Virus record (IMG/VR): IMGVR_UViG_3300017917_000591
Location: 1-37,908 of that record
Length of the DNA: 37,908 nt
DNA from: a virus
Reading direction: 5' to 3' (one strand)
Made by a program: the position numbers and the translations under genes. The notes below the pieces were generated by a model. It did no database searches, had not been told where the DNA came from, and saw nothing but the letters and a program-made list of their open reading frames with translations. Below are positions 25,166 to 32,429 of the stretch, one piece after another (within the stretch, counting starts at the first letter, position 1; every line of letters begins with the position of its first letter).

Positions 25166-25206
25166 TTCCACATAGTGCCAGTGACTAGTTGAACGGCTAT
25201 GTGATC

Positions 25207-26283
25207 TTAAAAGGCATCCCAGTAACGGTAGCCCTGTTCCTTGACTTTGGTAAGCACAAGGGTATTACCATTTGAAGCAACGAAAACATACTTGTTGCCG
25301 TTGTCATCAATCTTCTTAAGGTTAGCAGGTTCGAAAACCATGCTGTCCCAATCCCAAATATCATCACCATCTTCGTCCTTTTCATAGGCCTTGAAGTTGA
25401 TGTGAACACGCTTGTTCAAAGGATTACCTTGCCATTCCTTTTCTTCAAAGTTGGTCTCAGCCATTTCTTCACCGTTGACAAGGAGTTTAACCTTGTAACG
25501 TGATTCCTCTGAGTACTCAGGTTTAGCATTCAGCATCTGCATAGCCTCTTGAGGAGTTTCACCAAATCGGTTCATTTCTTCAACAAGAGCTTTGAGCATG
25601 TCGAAGTTGAACTGACCAAAAGTACCAGCAATGCCAATAATCTTTTCAATGTGTTCCTTGGCCTTAAGGTTATCTTCACAGTATTCACGAATGAAGTCTG
25701 CTTCGAGCCCTTTGTACTCTAGAGAGTAGAACACACGACCTGGACGATTCCGCATGTGTTGATTAACACGCCACTTGTCGTTACAGGTAAGAACAAACAG
25801 CTTCTTAGTTGGATACACGCCATCCAGCAAAGTCAGCATGGCTTCTTGTTCGTGCTCGTCATAGACCTTTTCGAACTCGTCAAACACAACAATCACAGGT
25901 TGCTCAATGCTTTGAATAAATGCGTTGAACGCATCGCCACACCAAGGAGCATTAATTACGATTGTAGGAATGCTTTGCTCGTAGCCTTTGATAGACAGCA
26001 TCTTAGCCAAGAGGGTCTTGCCTGAACCTTTTTCACCGGTAAGCATTACACCAGTAGTAGCAGGCCGGTCGTTAAAAGCATAAAGAATACGGTCGGCACG
26101 TTTCAGAGTGTCTCCATAAACCTTACCTTTGAATTCAAATTTATCAATGGCTTCAAGGAACAGTTCACCAGTCATTTCATTCTTCTTAATGACATAGTTA
26201 CCAGCAGGGAGGCGCTCTGACAGATCCAGTGCTTCCTTTTTGGTTACTTTGTAAGTGTTGCCTTGTTTGAGAAAATAGGTCAT
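25207..26283 (-). CDS. AAA-family ATPase
   Basis: This 358-residue protein has a Walker A motif GEKGSGKT (residues 83-90), Walker B IVVFDEFEK (131-139), a sensor-1-like LFVLTCND and an arginine-rich HMRNRPGR segment. The N-terminal 60 residues and the beta-rich C-terminal 100 (KVKLLVNGEEMAE, VFVASNGNTLVLTKV) are not recognised. AAA ATPases of this size act as remodellers or clamp-loader-like machines; no partner is visible. It has its own consensus promoter overlapped by an inverted repeat, unusual among the units here, and is followed by a strong terminator. It is therefore a single-gene unit that may be separately regulated. Confidence 0.83.
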   Translation of the reverse strand: MTYFLKQGNTYKVTKKEALDLSERLPAGNYVIKKNEMTGELFLEAIDKFEFKGKVYGDTLKRADRILYAFNDRPATTGVMLTGEKGSGKTLLAKMLSIKGYEQSIPTIVINAPWCGDAFNAFIQSIEQPVIVVFDEFEKVYDEHEQEAMLTLLDGVYPTKKLFVLTCNDKWRVNQHMRNRPGRVFYSLEYKGLEADFIREYCEDNLKAKEHIEKIIGIAGTFGQFNFDMLKALVEEMNRFGETPQEAMQMLNAKPEYSEESRYKVKLLVNGEEMAETNFEEKEWQGNPLNKRVHINFKAYEKDEDGDDIWDWDSMVFEPANLKKIDDNGNKYVFVASNGNTLVLTKVKEQGYRYWDAF

Positions 26284-26326
26284 TGCCTTAAATCTTTCAA
26301 TGAGTGAATAAAAACTGTATGCATCT

Positions 26327-26355
26327 ATTATATGTGTTTAGACGCATACAGTCAA
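26327..26355 (-). promoter_or_regulatory. Consensus sigma70 promoter with flanking inverted repeat
   Basis: The minus strand has TTGACT (26350-26355), a 17-nt spacer and TATAAT (26327-26332). An imperfect inverted repeat, CTGTATGCGTC and GATGCATACAG (10 of 11 positions paired), brackets the -10 box. This looks like an operator or an RNA hairpin at the 5' end of the ATPase transcript. No repressor gene is evident in the window. Confidence 0.8.
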
Positions 26356-26365
26356 CTTCGTTTGG

Positions 26366-26827
26366 TTAAGTATACCAGATTTCTTTGAAGCCTTCTTCTT
26401 CAGTTGGCATTTCAAAATTATCAATCATGCTGTGCATAACATTATCTGGAATGTTCTTGCCTGGACGGCTAGCCAATCGACGTGCCAATTCTTCCTTTTC
26501 AGGAGTTTTGAAAACAACAGCAATGTGCTCGTATCCTGGCAAGGTATTGAACTTACGCTTACGCGAAGCAATAGTAGTACTGGTTTGATCCCAGATAACA
26601 TCCAAGCCGTTGGCTTGACAAACCAAGGCTTGGTTAGCCATTAACTTGACAGCAATTGGCATGTAGTCTTTGAAAACTTCGTTGTAAGTCTTACCTTGTT
26701 CTTTGGCATAAGCTTCAACAAAATTATCTGTACTGACTACAGGAATATCCTTGGCCCAATCTTGTTCCTTGATCCAAGTACTTTTGCCGGCACCTGGCAC
26801 ACCGATTAATTGATAACACTTTGGCAT
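26366..26827 (-). CDS. Polynucleotide kinase-like P-loop kinase
   Basis: This 153-residue protein has a P-loop GVPGAGKST (residues 9-17), then VVSTDNFVEAY with a candidate catalytic Asp, IWDQTSTT and ASRKRKFN. This order matches the 5'-kinase domain of T4 polynucleotide kinase. The 3'-phosphatase domain of T4 Pnk is missing, so only 5' phosphorylation would be expected. Its ATG overlaps the preceding stop as TGATG, chosen over an adjacent GTG. It is the last gene of an operon whose second gene is an RNA ligase, so the pair could repair RNA breaks such as anticodon cuts by host nucleases. Confidence 0.82.
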   Translation of the reverse strand: MPKCYQLIGVPGAGKSTWIKEQDWAKDIPVVSTDNFVEAYAKEQGKTYNEVFKDYMPIAVKLMANQALVCQANGLDVIWDQTSTTIASRKRKFNTLPGYEHIAVVFKTPEKEELARRLASRPGKNIPDNVMHSMIDNFEMPTEEEGFKEIWYT

Positions 26828-27051
26828 CACTGTCCCATTCTATCTGGATTAAGTTCCCAACCCATGTCACTGACACGCTGTCGTAAACGTTCTATTTCAT
26901 CTGCGGCTTCGTCTAGTAGGTTAGCAATCTTATCCGGTTTCCCTTCTGTGACTGCTAACCTTCCTGGAATCTGCCTACGAATTTCCGCCCGCTTGCGTAG
27001 ACGGAAGACTAAACTTTGTTCCGCTACTGGTAAATGACTTTCGTCTTTCAT
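26827..27051 (-). CDS. Small helical hypothetical protein
   Basis: This 74-residue protein contains a charged LRKRAEIRRQIP segment and a probable coiled-coil helix (KIANLLDEAADEIERLRQRV). Similar short charged proteins are common in large phages without an assigned function. An AGGAG ribosome binding site precedes the ATG, and the gene overlaps both its neighbours by a few nucleotides inside the RNA-ligase operon. A role as a small partner of the ligase or kinase is conceivable but unsupported. Confidence 0.75.
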   Translation of the reverse strand: MKDESHLPVAEQSLVFRLRKRAEIRRQIPGRLAVTEGKPDKIANLLDEAADEIERLRQRVSDMGWELNPDRMGQ

Positions 27052-27146
27052 GGTACTCTCCTATTAAAGACAAATCCTTTTGAGTAGACGAAGAAGGATC
27101 TTAGAGCCCTCTTCATCTCTTTCCAATAGTATTGACGATATGTCAT
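27048..27146 (-). CDS. Very small protein (32 residues) in the RNA ligase operon
   Basis: A 32-codon frame starting MTYRQYYWKEMKRALRSF fills the gap between the RNA ligase and the 74-residue gene. Its ATG overlaps the ligase stop (ATGA) and its stop overlaps the next ATG, so every base of the gap is coding on the same strand. The peptide is basic and aromatic. No separate ribosome binding site is needed if it is coupled. It could still be chance, since the frame is short, but the exact fit at both ends argues for a real gene. Confidence 0.55.
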   Translation of the reverse strand: MTYRQYYWKEMKRALRSFFVYSKGFVFNRRVP

Positions 27147-28042
27147 GCTAGTTGTTCCCTTACCCAAGCCAAACGAGCTTGCTCGTCCATTGCTGTGTAT
27201 TGTACTATATTAGCACGGATAGCGTCAACTAGTGGATAGTATTCTTCATCAAGATTATGCTTGATGTCCTTGTTCAAATCTACTAACTTGTCTGTACGTG
27301 GATTGCGAGCAACCCACTTTGAAGTCAAATAGTATGGTGACTTGATCTTAGCACTTACACCATCTTCTGTATAGAATACAAATCCTTCGTGTCGTACATT
27401 CTTAGTCTGTTCAACTAAGTTGCCAACAGTAGTTTCGTAAACTTCTGGCATGTAGCAGTTAAACTCTTTGCTCATAATTTCAAGAACACGAGGGTTATGT
27501 CCAATCTTGCTACACCATTCGTTTTCGCGATAGCCTAGCACATACATGCCTGCCTTTTCTGGAATGATGTGTGGGTCATTTGGATGAACACACTCGAACA
27601 TTACAGTTAGACCTTGCATGTCTGCATTAGCAAAAGCCAATTGCCAGTCAGCCCACGACATATGAGTCAGCATCATTTCTTTTGCCATAGCAACATATTC
27701 GCTGTCTGTAGAGCCAGTAGTAGATACTAGGACATCTCCGTTATACCAAGTACAAGAAACCATAAAGCCGTTAACCTTACGGAATGCCAACACTTCGGTA
27801 TCGTTAGCCAGCACTGGTGCTTCCTTTTCGATACCATAGTTGTAGATCTTTGTAAATGGATAAGCAACCAAGTTGAAATCCTTGTCTACGATAGACCCAC
27901 GGCATTCAGCAATGTAGTCATTCCATAGGTTGTCATAGAAGACTTTCTTTTTGTACTTTAAAACAAAGATGTCGTTGCCACAATCCTTCATGTTAACCAA
28001 TCCGGATGTAGCAACATACTCCTTTAGTTCATCCTTAAACAT
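27143..28042 (-). CDS. RNA ligase, T4 Rnl1-like
   Basis: This 299-residue protein is a nucleotidyltransferase-fold RNA ligase. Motif I is RKVNGF with the adenylated lysine at about 89, preceded by AECRGSIV as in T4 Rnl1. Motif III is VMFECVHPNDPHI, motif IV EGFVFYT and motif V AKIKSPYYL. The enzyme would join 5'-phosphate and 3'-hydroxyl RNA ends. I prefer the ATG at 28042, preceded by GGAG at the correct spacing and just after the preceding stop, over one five codons upstream. It shares an operon with a polynucleotide kinase, as needed for tRNA repair, and the phage carries a large tRNA array. Confidence 0.87.
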   Translation of the reverse strand: MFKDELKEYVATSGLVNMKDCGNDIFVLKYKKKVFYDNLWNDYIAECRGSIVDKDFNLVAYPFTKIYNYGIEKEAPVLANDTEVLAFRKVNGFMVSCTWYNGDVLVSTTGSTDSEYVAMAKEMMLTHMSWADWQLAFANADMQGLTVMFECVHPNDPHIIPEKAGMYVLGYRENEWCSKIGHNPRVLEIMSKEFNCYMPEVYETTVGNLVEQTKNVRHEGFVFYTEDGVSAKIKSPYYLTSKWVARNPRTDKLVDLNKDIKHNLDEEYYPLVDAIRANIVQYTAMDEQARLAWVREQLA

Positions 28043-28043
28043 T

Positions 28044-28547
28044 TTAAACTCCAACATTCTTACGGGCCATGGCCATTAATGTAACATCGCCCTTGGTCAT
28101 AACTTCTAACAATAATCTCTTTTCCTCTAAGTAAGTCTTTGCAAACTTTTCGTCGTGTGCCATGATGCTACGAGTGTTAGAGATTAAGTCAGCTAACTTA
28201 ACTGTTTGTGCTTCAGCAGGAGCGGCCGCCGAATGTGCTCTGTCCACTGCCTTGCGAGCAGCTCTGTTGCCATGATCTGGACGACTAACGTCAGTTAACC
28301 AACCAACTAAGGTAGCAACTTCATCGCCAAACTCTGCACGGATAGTTTCTAATGTAACACCAGTATCTTCTACTGTGTCATGTAACCATGCCGCAGCCAA
28401 CATTGCCTCAGTGTGCGGAACACTCCTAACAATGCTGACAACTTCGGCAGGGTGGACGATGTAGGGCTCGTTGGTGTACTTGCGAAGTTGGGCCACTGCT
28501 GCGTGTGCCGCTGTAGCAAATACTCTAGCTCTTTCTACCATTGTCAT
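28044..28547 (-). CDS. SpoT/MESH1-like HD-domain hydrolase
   Basis: This 167-residue protein has the HD pattern of (p)ppGpp hydrolases: [20 protein letters not shown] (metal His and the YIxHP motif), then [13 protein letters not shown] (HD plus ED) and a later [11 protein letters not shown] (Asp ligand). No synthetase or TGS domain follows, so it is the small hydrolase-only type. It could lower host alarmone or cleave a related nucleotide. The ATG at 28547 follows AAGGAG and sits just after a consensus promoter; a longer upstream frame lies inside another gene. It heads the operon with the RNA ligase and kinase. Confidence 0.82.
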   Translation of the reverse strand: MTMVERARVFATAAHAAVAQLRKYTNEPYIVHPAEVVSIVRSVPHTEAMLAAAWLHDTVEDTGVTLETIRAEFGDEVATLVGWLTDVSRPDHGNRAARKAVDRAHSAAAPAEAQTVKLADLISNTRSIMAHDEKFAKTYLEEKRLLLEVMTKGDVTLMAMARKNVGV

Positions 28548-28577
28548 TGTCTGCTCCTTGTTTCTCACTATATGCAT

Positions 28578-28606
28578 ATTATAGCACCAAATCGAAGAAC
28601 AGTCAA
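28578..28606 (-). promoter_or_regulatory. Consensus sigma70 promoter for the HD hydrolase-RNA ligase-kinase operon
   Basis: Minus-strand TTGACT (28601-28606) and TATAAT (28578-28583) have a 17-nt spacer. The last spacer bases, TTTGGTGC, are identical to those before the -10 box at 30411, suggesting a common promoter template. Confidence 0.85.
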
Positions 28607-28621
28607 TGTAATACTTGAGTA

Positions 28622-29170
28622 TTAGGTATGATGTCCTTTGATTTCCTTGTCTTTGATCATGCGAATTGCACGATCCAAACCAATTACAATCTCGCCAGTA
28701 GAGTCCATGCCTACGTCCATGGCGCGATACTTTTCCAATCCACTGGTACCACCGTGCAAGTGTCCGTGAAAGTGCAGGGCTCCTCTGTGCATTTGGTCCC
28801 ATTCGGCAATTGGATAGTGGAACATGACAATCTTGTGACCGTCGTGTGTAATATCCAAATACTTGTGTACTTCCTTAAATGCACGAAAGAATGTTGCGTC
28901 CTTCAATGTCTTACGGTCGTGGTTACCTTCGACTAAAATCTTATCGCCGTTAAGACGCATCATCATCTTGCCAGCATCGCTACCTGACATGAATGCCACG
29001 TCGCCTAGAATGTAAACCAAGTCCTCAGGTTGAACCTTGGCGTTCCATTCTTCAACCATTGCGTTATTCATGTAGACAACATCGTTGTTAAAACGTGCTC
29101 GTGTCTCTGGGCAGAACGTCATAATGTTCTTGTGCCCAAAGTGCAAGTCACTTGTTATCCATGTTTTCAT
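28622..29170 (-). CDS. Metallophosphoesterase
   Basis: This 182-residue protein is a calcineurin-like phosphoesterase. It shows SDLHFGHKN (D8 and H10), [18 protein letters not shown] and the C-terminal FHGHLHGG, the complete set of dinuclear metal ligands. It could cleave phosphomonoesters or diesters; similar small phage enzymes are unassigned. It is the last gene of a four-gene operon and is preceded, after 9 nt, by a tyrosine-phosphatase-like gene. Two phosphatases in tandem suggest removal of host phosphate marks or nucleotide signals. Confidence 0.87.
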   Translation of the reverse strand: MKTWITSDLHFGHKNIMTFCPETRARFNNDVVYMNNAMVEEWNAKVQPEDLVYILGDVAFMSGSDAGKMMMRLNGDKILVEGNHDRKTLKDATFFRAFKEVHKYLDITHDGHKIVMFHYPIAEWDQMHRGALHFHGHLHGGTSGLEKYRAMDVGMDSTGEIVIGLDRAIRMIKDKEIKGHHT

Positions 29171-29179
29171 TTCTAATCC

Positions 29180-29650
29180 TTAAAAATCGTTGCTGAATTT
29201 TCTCCAGTCGTCGATATTGTGTTGCTCGTCGGCATCGTATGTCCAACCTAGTGCCTTCATCATACGATGCTTTACTAACAGGTTAGGGCTACGGAATCTT
29301 TCAGTATCTTGAAAGCCCATCATAACACCAACTTCGCAGACTGCACCGCTACGACAAATGCCTGCAAAACAATGCACAATAACGTCCATGTTATTATCCA
29401 GAGCATGTTGTAGCAAGCGAACAAGCTCTGCGGCCTGCTCATGACTGCACTTCATAGCTTCGTCATCAACGTGATCCTTTTCCTCTACATCTAAAAATTC
29501 AAACTGATGAACTTCCTTGAACTGATGCTTTGGAGTAGGAAACCAGCTGGCAGGATCTGCAATCTGTATCAGCATACTGTTTTCTTTTACAGCCACATGA
29601 AAGCCCTTTGGGATATCATCTGCTGCACAATTTTGAATCCAGGGCATCAT
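29180..29650 (-). CDS. Protein tyrosine/dual-specificity phosphatase-like
   Basis: This 156-residue protein has the Cys-based phosphatase loop HCFAGICRSG (CX5R) with a following helix AVCEVGVMMGF. The general acid would lie upstream, possibly in the acidic VEEKDHVDDE region. It resembles short dual-specificity phosphatases in phage genomes. The target may be host phosphoproteins or phosphorylated RNA ends. A GGAGA site precedes the start. It lies between a small gene that overlaps it by 4 nt and the metallophosphoesterase gene, which it probably shares a transcript with. Confidence 0.78.
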   Translation of the reverse strand: MMPWIQNCAADDIPKGFHVAVKENSMLIQIADPASWFPTPKHQFKEVHQFEFLDVEEKDHVDDEAMKCSHEQAAELVRLLQHALDNNMDVIVHCFAGICRSGAVCEVGVMMGFQDTERFRSPNLLVKHRMMKALGWTYDADEQHNIDDWRKFSNDF

Positions 29651-29847
29651 CGTCTCCTCTTTTTCCAGGTATAGTCAACACCGTCGGGGCATTTGCCGTC
29701 CTTGATGCTGTCTGCTCCAAACTTACCTACAAGTTCCATACCATTAACTTTAATCGTAACGAACTCACCTAATTCTTTAGCCCAGTCCATTGCTAGGGCT
29801 AGTGTTTCAAATTCTCTTGAATCTGTTTTACCTTTTACTTCTATCAA
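29647..29847 (-). CDS. Small hypothetical protein
   Basis: I do not recognise this 66-residue protein. It reads as a compact alpha/beta fold (MIEVKGKTDSREFET, MDWAKELGEFVTIKVNG) with a basic end (TWKKRRR). It overlaps its neighbours by 4 nt on each side, so it is translated within the operon. Confidence 0.72.
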   Translation of the reverse strand: MIEVKGKTDSREFETLALAMDWAKELGEFVTIKVNGMELVGKFGADSIKDGKCPDGVDYTWKKRRR

Positions 29848-30404
29848 ATCTTTCCTTCTTTTTTACGTTTTCTATATGTTTCGCTATTACAGTAGGGCCA
29901 AATTGCTGGGATTACTGCTTCTTCAATTTCACTAATTTGTTCAGCGGTCAAATGATCCAAATTCCAAACTAGTACTTCTAGTGTGTCTACATCAACTTTG
30001 TGTGTCACTGGAAAGTCTAGCACACCAGGTGCTACTCGCTTTTTGCCAATCTTTACATAATGACTAGGAATCTCTTCCACACCTTCGATGATGTATTTAC
30101 AAACACCTTCTTTCCATCCTTCTGGGAACATCCATTTTGGTTCCACTTTTTCAACAGGCGTACTGTACAATGTTGCCAAATCAACGTCTAATTTTGGACG
30201 ATGAGTCATATGGCGATTGATTACAGTATTAGTTGCCGCCTTACCAAAATAAAAGTTAACCGCTGGGTAAATGTAATACAAACCTCTGTGATTACCCACT
30301 TCTTCTCGGTTAATTGCACCTTCGGTTGTACTGTAGGGCTCAACCCATTCGTGGCCCAGTTGCTCAAATACTTCTCGAATTTTGGTAAGATTTTGTTTCA
30401 TCAT
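29844..30404 (-). CDS. Hypothetical protein, possibly GIY-YIG-like
   Basis: This 186-residue protein contains GLYYIYPAVNFYFGKA followed by an R and H (TVINRHMTHRPKL). This loosely resembles the GIY-YIG endonuclease motif, where the two tripeptides would be GLY and YFG. No clear catalytic Glu in an N-terminal-to-middle position is certain. A long C-terminal half (VPEHYVKIG-like strands, then acidic helix) is not recognised. The promoter -10 box ends 7 nt before its ATG, so the message may be leaderless. It heads the phosphatase operon. The nuclease idea is tentative. Confidence 0.68.
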   Translation of the reverse strand: MMKQNLTKIREVFEQLGHEWVEPYSTTEGAINREEVGNHRGLYYIYPAVNFYFGKAATNTVINRHMTHRPKLDVDLATLYSTPVEKVEPKWMFPEGWKEGVCKYIIEGVEEIPSHYVKIGKKRVAPGVLDFPVTHKVDVDTLEVLVWNLDHLTAEQISEIEEAVIPAIWPYCNSETYRKRKKEGKI

Positions 30405-30410
30405 AGTAGT

Positions 30411-30439
30411 ATTATAGCACCAAATTTTGGTTGCGTCAA
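30411..30439 (-). promoter_or_regulatory. Sigma70-type promoter abutting a start codon
   Basis: Minus-strand TTGACG (30434-30439), 17-nt spacer and TATAAT (30411-30416). The ATG of the gene at 29844-30404 begins 7 nt after the -10 box, where transcription would start, so the transcript would have little or no leader. A second ATG follows directly. Confidence 0.82.
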
Positions 30440-30442
30440 GTT

Positions 30443-30468
30443 AAAAAAATAGGGCCCTAAGGCCCTAT
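30443..30468 (-). terminator. Rho-independent terminator after the Ro-like gene
   Basis: The stem ATAGGGCC with GGCCCTAT is followed on the minus strand by a run of seven T residues. It ends the transcript of the TROVE/vWA gene and lies directly upstream of the next promoter. Confidence 0.82.
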
Positions 30469-30476
30469 CTAAAACC

Positions 30477-30492
30477 GTTGTATTTCTACAAC
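30477..30492 (-). terminator. Second hairpin before the main terminator
   Basis: A GTTGTA-GAAA-TACAAC hairpin lies just 7 nt after the Ro-like stop and before the GGGCC terminator. It is the same stem and loop as in the terminator at 25129. Without its own T tract it may slow polymerase or protect the 3' end. Confidence 0.45.
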
Positions 30493-30498
30493 ACTTTT

Positions 30499-31911
30499 TT
30501 ACGCAAGGTCGTAGCGTGGGACCATTACAGTCTTAAGCATGATACCTTCTGGAGTGAACTGATCAAGATCAGCACTCAACAGCGCCTTCATGATGCTTGG
30601 GCTGAACCCAGACACTAGAGCGGCACCGCTCTTGTCGGCCTTGACTGGAACGTTATCACTTGCGTTTAAGTTCCAGAACACAATTTGTGGAACGGTGTAA
30701 CCCGCATCCGCAAACTTGCGTTCGATCATTTCCATTGCGCTGTCATCGTAACGAGCGCATTGGTTGAACTGCATGTCTGACAAGATCAGCAACATGGCTG
30801 GCATGTCGCTTTGTGGAACATTACCCTTAACTGCAACGCTAAGAATCTTGTTCATAGCGGCATGCAGGTTAGTGCTTATATCCCAGTTGCTCTTAGACAT
30901 TTGGTCTACCTTTTGAACAATGTTACCCTTTAGAGTAACAAGCTCTGGCTTGTCTGAGAAAGTCAAGAATGTGTCCTTGAACACGCCCTTGTTCTTGTCT
31001 GCTAGGTACAAGCCTAGACCAACTGCTACATCCAAACAACGAACGTTAGTGTTCTTACCTGCTGGGCAAGTCATAGAACCTGAAACGTCAACAATTGGCA
31101 TGATGCTTGCATCACCAACGTAGTTTGGCAGAGCTTCCCATTGTGCGATGATATGATCTGTTTCAGTCTTATCATGCTTCACATATGAGTGAGCGATACC
31201 CTTGATAACATCATGTGGGAAGATTGCGTCAGCGTTAACCTTGACAGTCTTATCACCACTTACCAACTTCGCAACATACTCAGCGAATGCTGGAGTATGG
31301 CGGTTGAATGCCTTCTTGTACAGACGAGCTGCAACAGAAGGAACGTGCGAGAAGTTGATGTTATCCCAGTCGTTGGCACACATTTGTGTTTCAACAACCT
31401 TTGTAAGAGCAACAAGGCTCTTACGGTATTGCTTTGGAGACATTCCGAAGAATGCTCGGATTTCAGCCGCAACCTTGCCTTTACGTGGAGTCCACTTAGC
31501 GGCAAGACCGTTACGTTCACGCAGGGCATCGCCCAACATGGTATAAGCGGCTGTCTTCAAAGTTGGTGTAGTGAAGACAAAGATGTCATCCCAACGACCA
31601 ACTTCGGGAACCTTGCGAAGCAGAGCCATAGCGGCATCTGGTTCATGCTTTTCCAAGTAGACAAGGATGTCACGGAAAAGTTGACGTTCACCCGCACCAC
31701 CACGGACATCACGTGCCCATTGTGCGATGCGTAGCGCAAGGTCAGAGTTTTCTACGTATGCGGCCACAAAGTCCTTGGTAATGTCCTTACCACGACTTGC
31801 ACCGATCTTGTAGAAAAGATCAACAGTCTTCTTAGCTGTTGATGCACGAGCCTTCATACCGTTTGCGGTACGGGCTTCTTGATTTGCTACTGCGTTTACA
31901 AATGCGTTCAT
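30499..31911 (-). CDS. Ro60/Rsr-like protein (TROVE plus vWA)
   Basis: This 470-residue protein has an N-terminal helical-repeat region of about 270 residues (ALRIAQWARDVRGGAGERQ, VPEVGRWDDIFVF, KAFNRHTPAFAEYVAKL) like the TROVE/DUF2828 HEAT-repeat ring. A vWA domain follows with the MIDAS motif VDVSGSM near residue 283 and LLILSDMQF later. Ro60 and bacterial Rsr bind Y RNAs and misfolded RNAs through this ring. RNA ligase and kinase genes and a tRNA array are nearby, and a structured leader precedes this operon, so an RNA-handling role is likely. AAAGG precedes the ATG. It follows a 76-residue gene. Confidence 0.8.
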   Translation of the reverse strand: MNAFVNAVANQEARTANGMKARASTAKKTVDLFYKIGASRGKDITKDFVAAYVENSDLALRIAQWARDVRGGAGERQLFRDILVYLEKHEPDAAMALLRKVPEVGRWDDIFVFTTPTLKTAAYTMLGDALRERNGLAAKWTPRKGKVAAEIRAFFGMSPKQYRKSLVALTKVVETQMCANDWDNINFSHVPSVAARLYKKAFNRHTPAFAEYVAKLVSGDKTVKVNADAIFPHDVIKGIAHSYVKHDKTETDHIIAQWEALPNYVGDASIMPIVDVSGSMTCPAGKNTNVRCLDVAVGLGLYLADKNKGVFKDTFLTFSDKPELVTLKGNIVQKVDQMSKSNWDISTNLHAAMNKILSVAVKGNVPQSDMPAMLLILSDMQFNQCARYDDSAMEMIERKFADAGYTVPQIVFWNLNASDNVPVKADKSGAALVSGFSPSIMKALLSADLDQFTPEGIMLKTVMVPRYDLA

Positions 31912-31922
31912 TTTGTTACCTT

Positions 31923-32153
31923 TCAGAATGTATTTTGTTTTCGATATGCTTGAAAATTTTGAATTGCTGTTAACATTCTATTGTTAAACAGGATAGCCGG
32001 AACAGTTTTTATTTTCTGCTTGGCCCCATCCCCTGTATATTGGTTCAGTTCCCCAAGCCTATCATGTGAGTTCTGCACATGAACATATATGTCTTCCCAT
32101 AAGCCATTAGTTCCATTAGCGTCTAGTATTTCTACTAGATATAAAGGTTCCAC
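31923..32153 (-). CDS. Small protein with a thioredoxin-like cis-Pro segment
   Basis: This 76-residue protein ends with KTVPAILFNNRMLTAIQNF, which resembles the cis-proline loop and last helix of glutaredoxins. The N-terminal LVEILDANGTNGLWEDI lies where the active-site CxxC should be but has no cysteine, so it would not be a redox enzyme. The GTG at 32153, 8 nt after AAGG, is a better start than a TTG two codons upstream. It lies immediately upstream of the Ro-like gene and downstream of the long leader. The fold suggestion is tentative. Confidence 0.62.
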   Translation of the reverse strand: MEPLYLVEILDANGTNGLWEDIYVHVQNSHDRLGELNQYTGDGAKQKIKTVPAILFNNRMLTAIQNFQAYRKQNTF

Positions 32154-32394
32154 CTTCAAAGCCTTGCGGCTCCAGTGTACACCAGCCTTGCGGGCCGCCG
32201 TCTACTACATTAAGTGCATCAGTATAAAGTTAAAGGTTGCTGTATCTATCCTAGAAATCAACAGATTAGTTTTTTGCCAGTTGTTTTACCTGTACTAGCA
32301 CCAGGGTTGATAGGCTATGAAGTTATCTCTGCCCATCCGTTGATGCGATTATTAGTCGCTGTTGGTTGCTGTAACTAATCTAAAATCTTACAAT
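32154..32394 (-). ncRNA. Structured leader or ncRNA upstream of the Ro-like operon
   Basis: About 240 nt without a gene follow a consensus-like promoter. On the minus strand the segment holds repeated TACAGCAACC (twice), a GATTAGT...ACTAATAATC stem and two GCAAGGCT copies flanking GGTGTACACTGGAGCC just before the start of the downstream gene. No tRNA T-arm motif or known riboswitch core was seen. It could be a regulatory leader, or a Y-RNA-like RNA for the Ro-like protein encoded downstream. The boundaries are estimated from the promoter and the gene start. Confidence 0.45.
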
Positions 32395-32400
32395 AGTTCT

Positions 32401-32429
32401 ATTGTATGTTCTTAGTTGCTGAGAGTCAA
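32401..32429 (-). promoter_or_regulatory. Sigma70-type promoter for the leader and Ro-like operon
   Basis: Minus-strand TTGACT (32424-32429), 17-nt spacer and TACAAT (32401-32406). The -35 box abuts the stop of the GT9-like gene and lies in a TTAGTTG...CAACTAA hairpin. TACAATAG...CTATTGTA forms a second perfect palindrome at the -10 box. Confidence 0.75.

Noticed and set aside
31189-31734. Plus-strand 181-residue open frame opposite the Ro-like gene
   Set aside because: It is antisense to a coherent TROVE/vWA protein and has no family features.
32154-32394. Known riboswitch (cobalamin, preQ1 or SAM) in the leader
   Set aside because: I compared by eye with the conserved cores I know and found no convincing match; a covariance search would decide.
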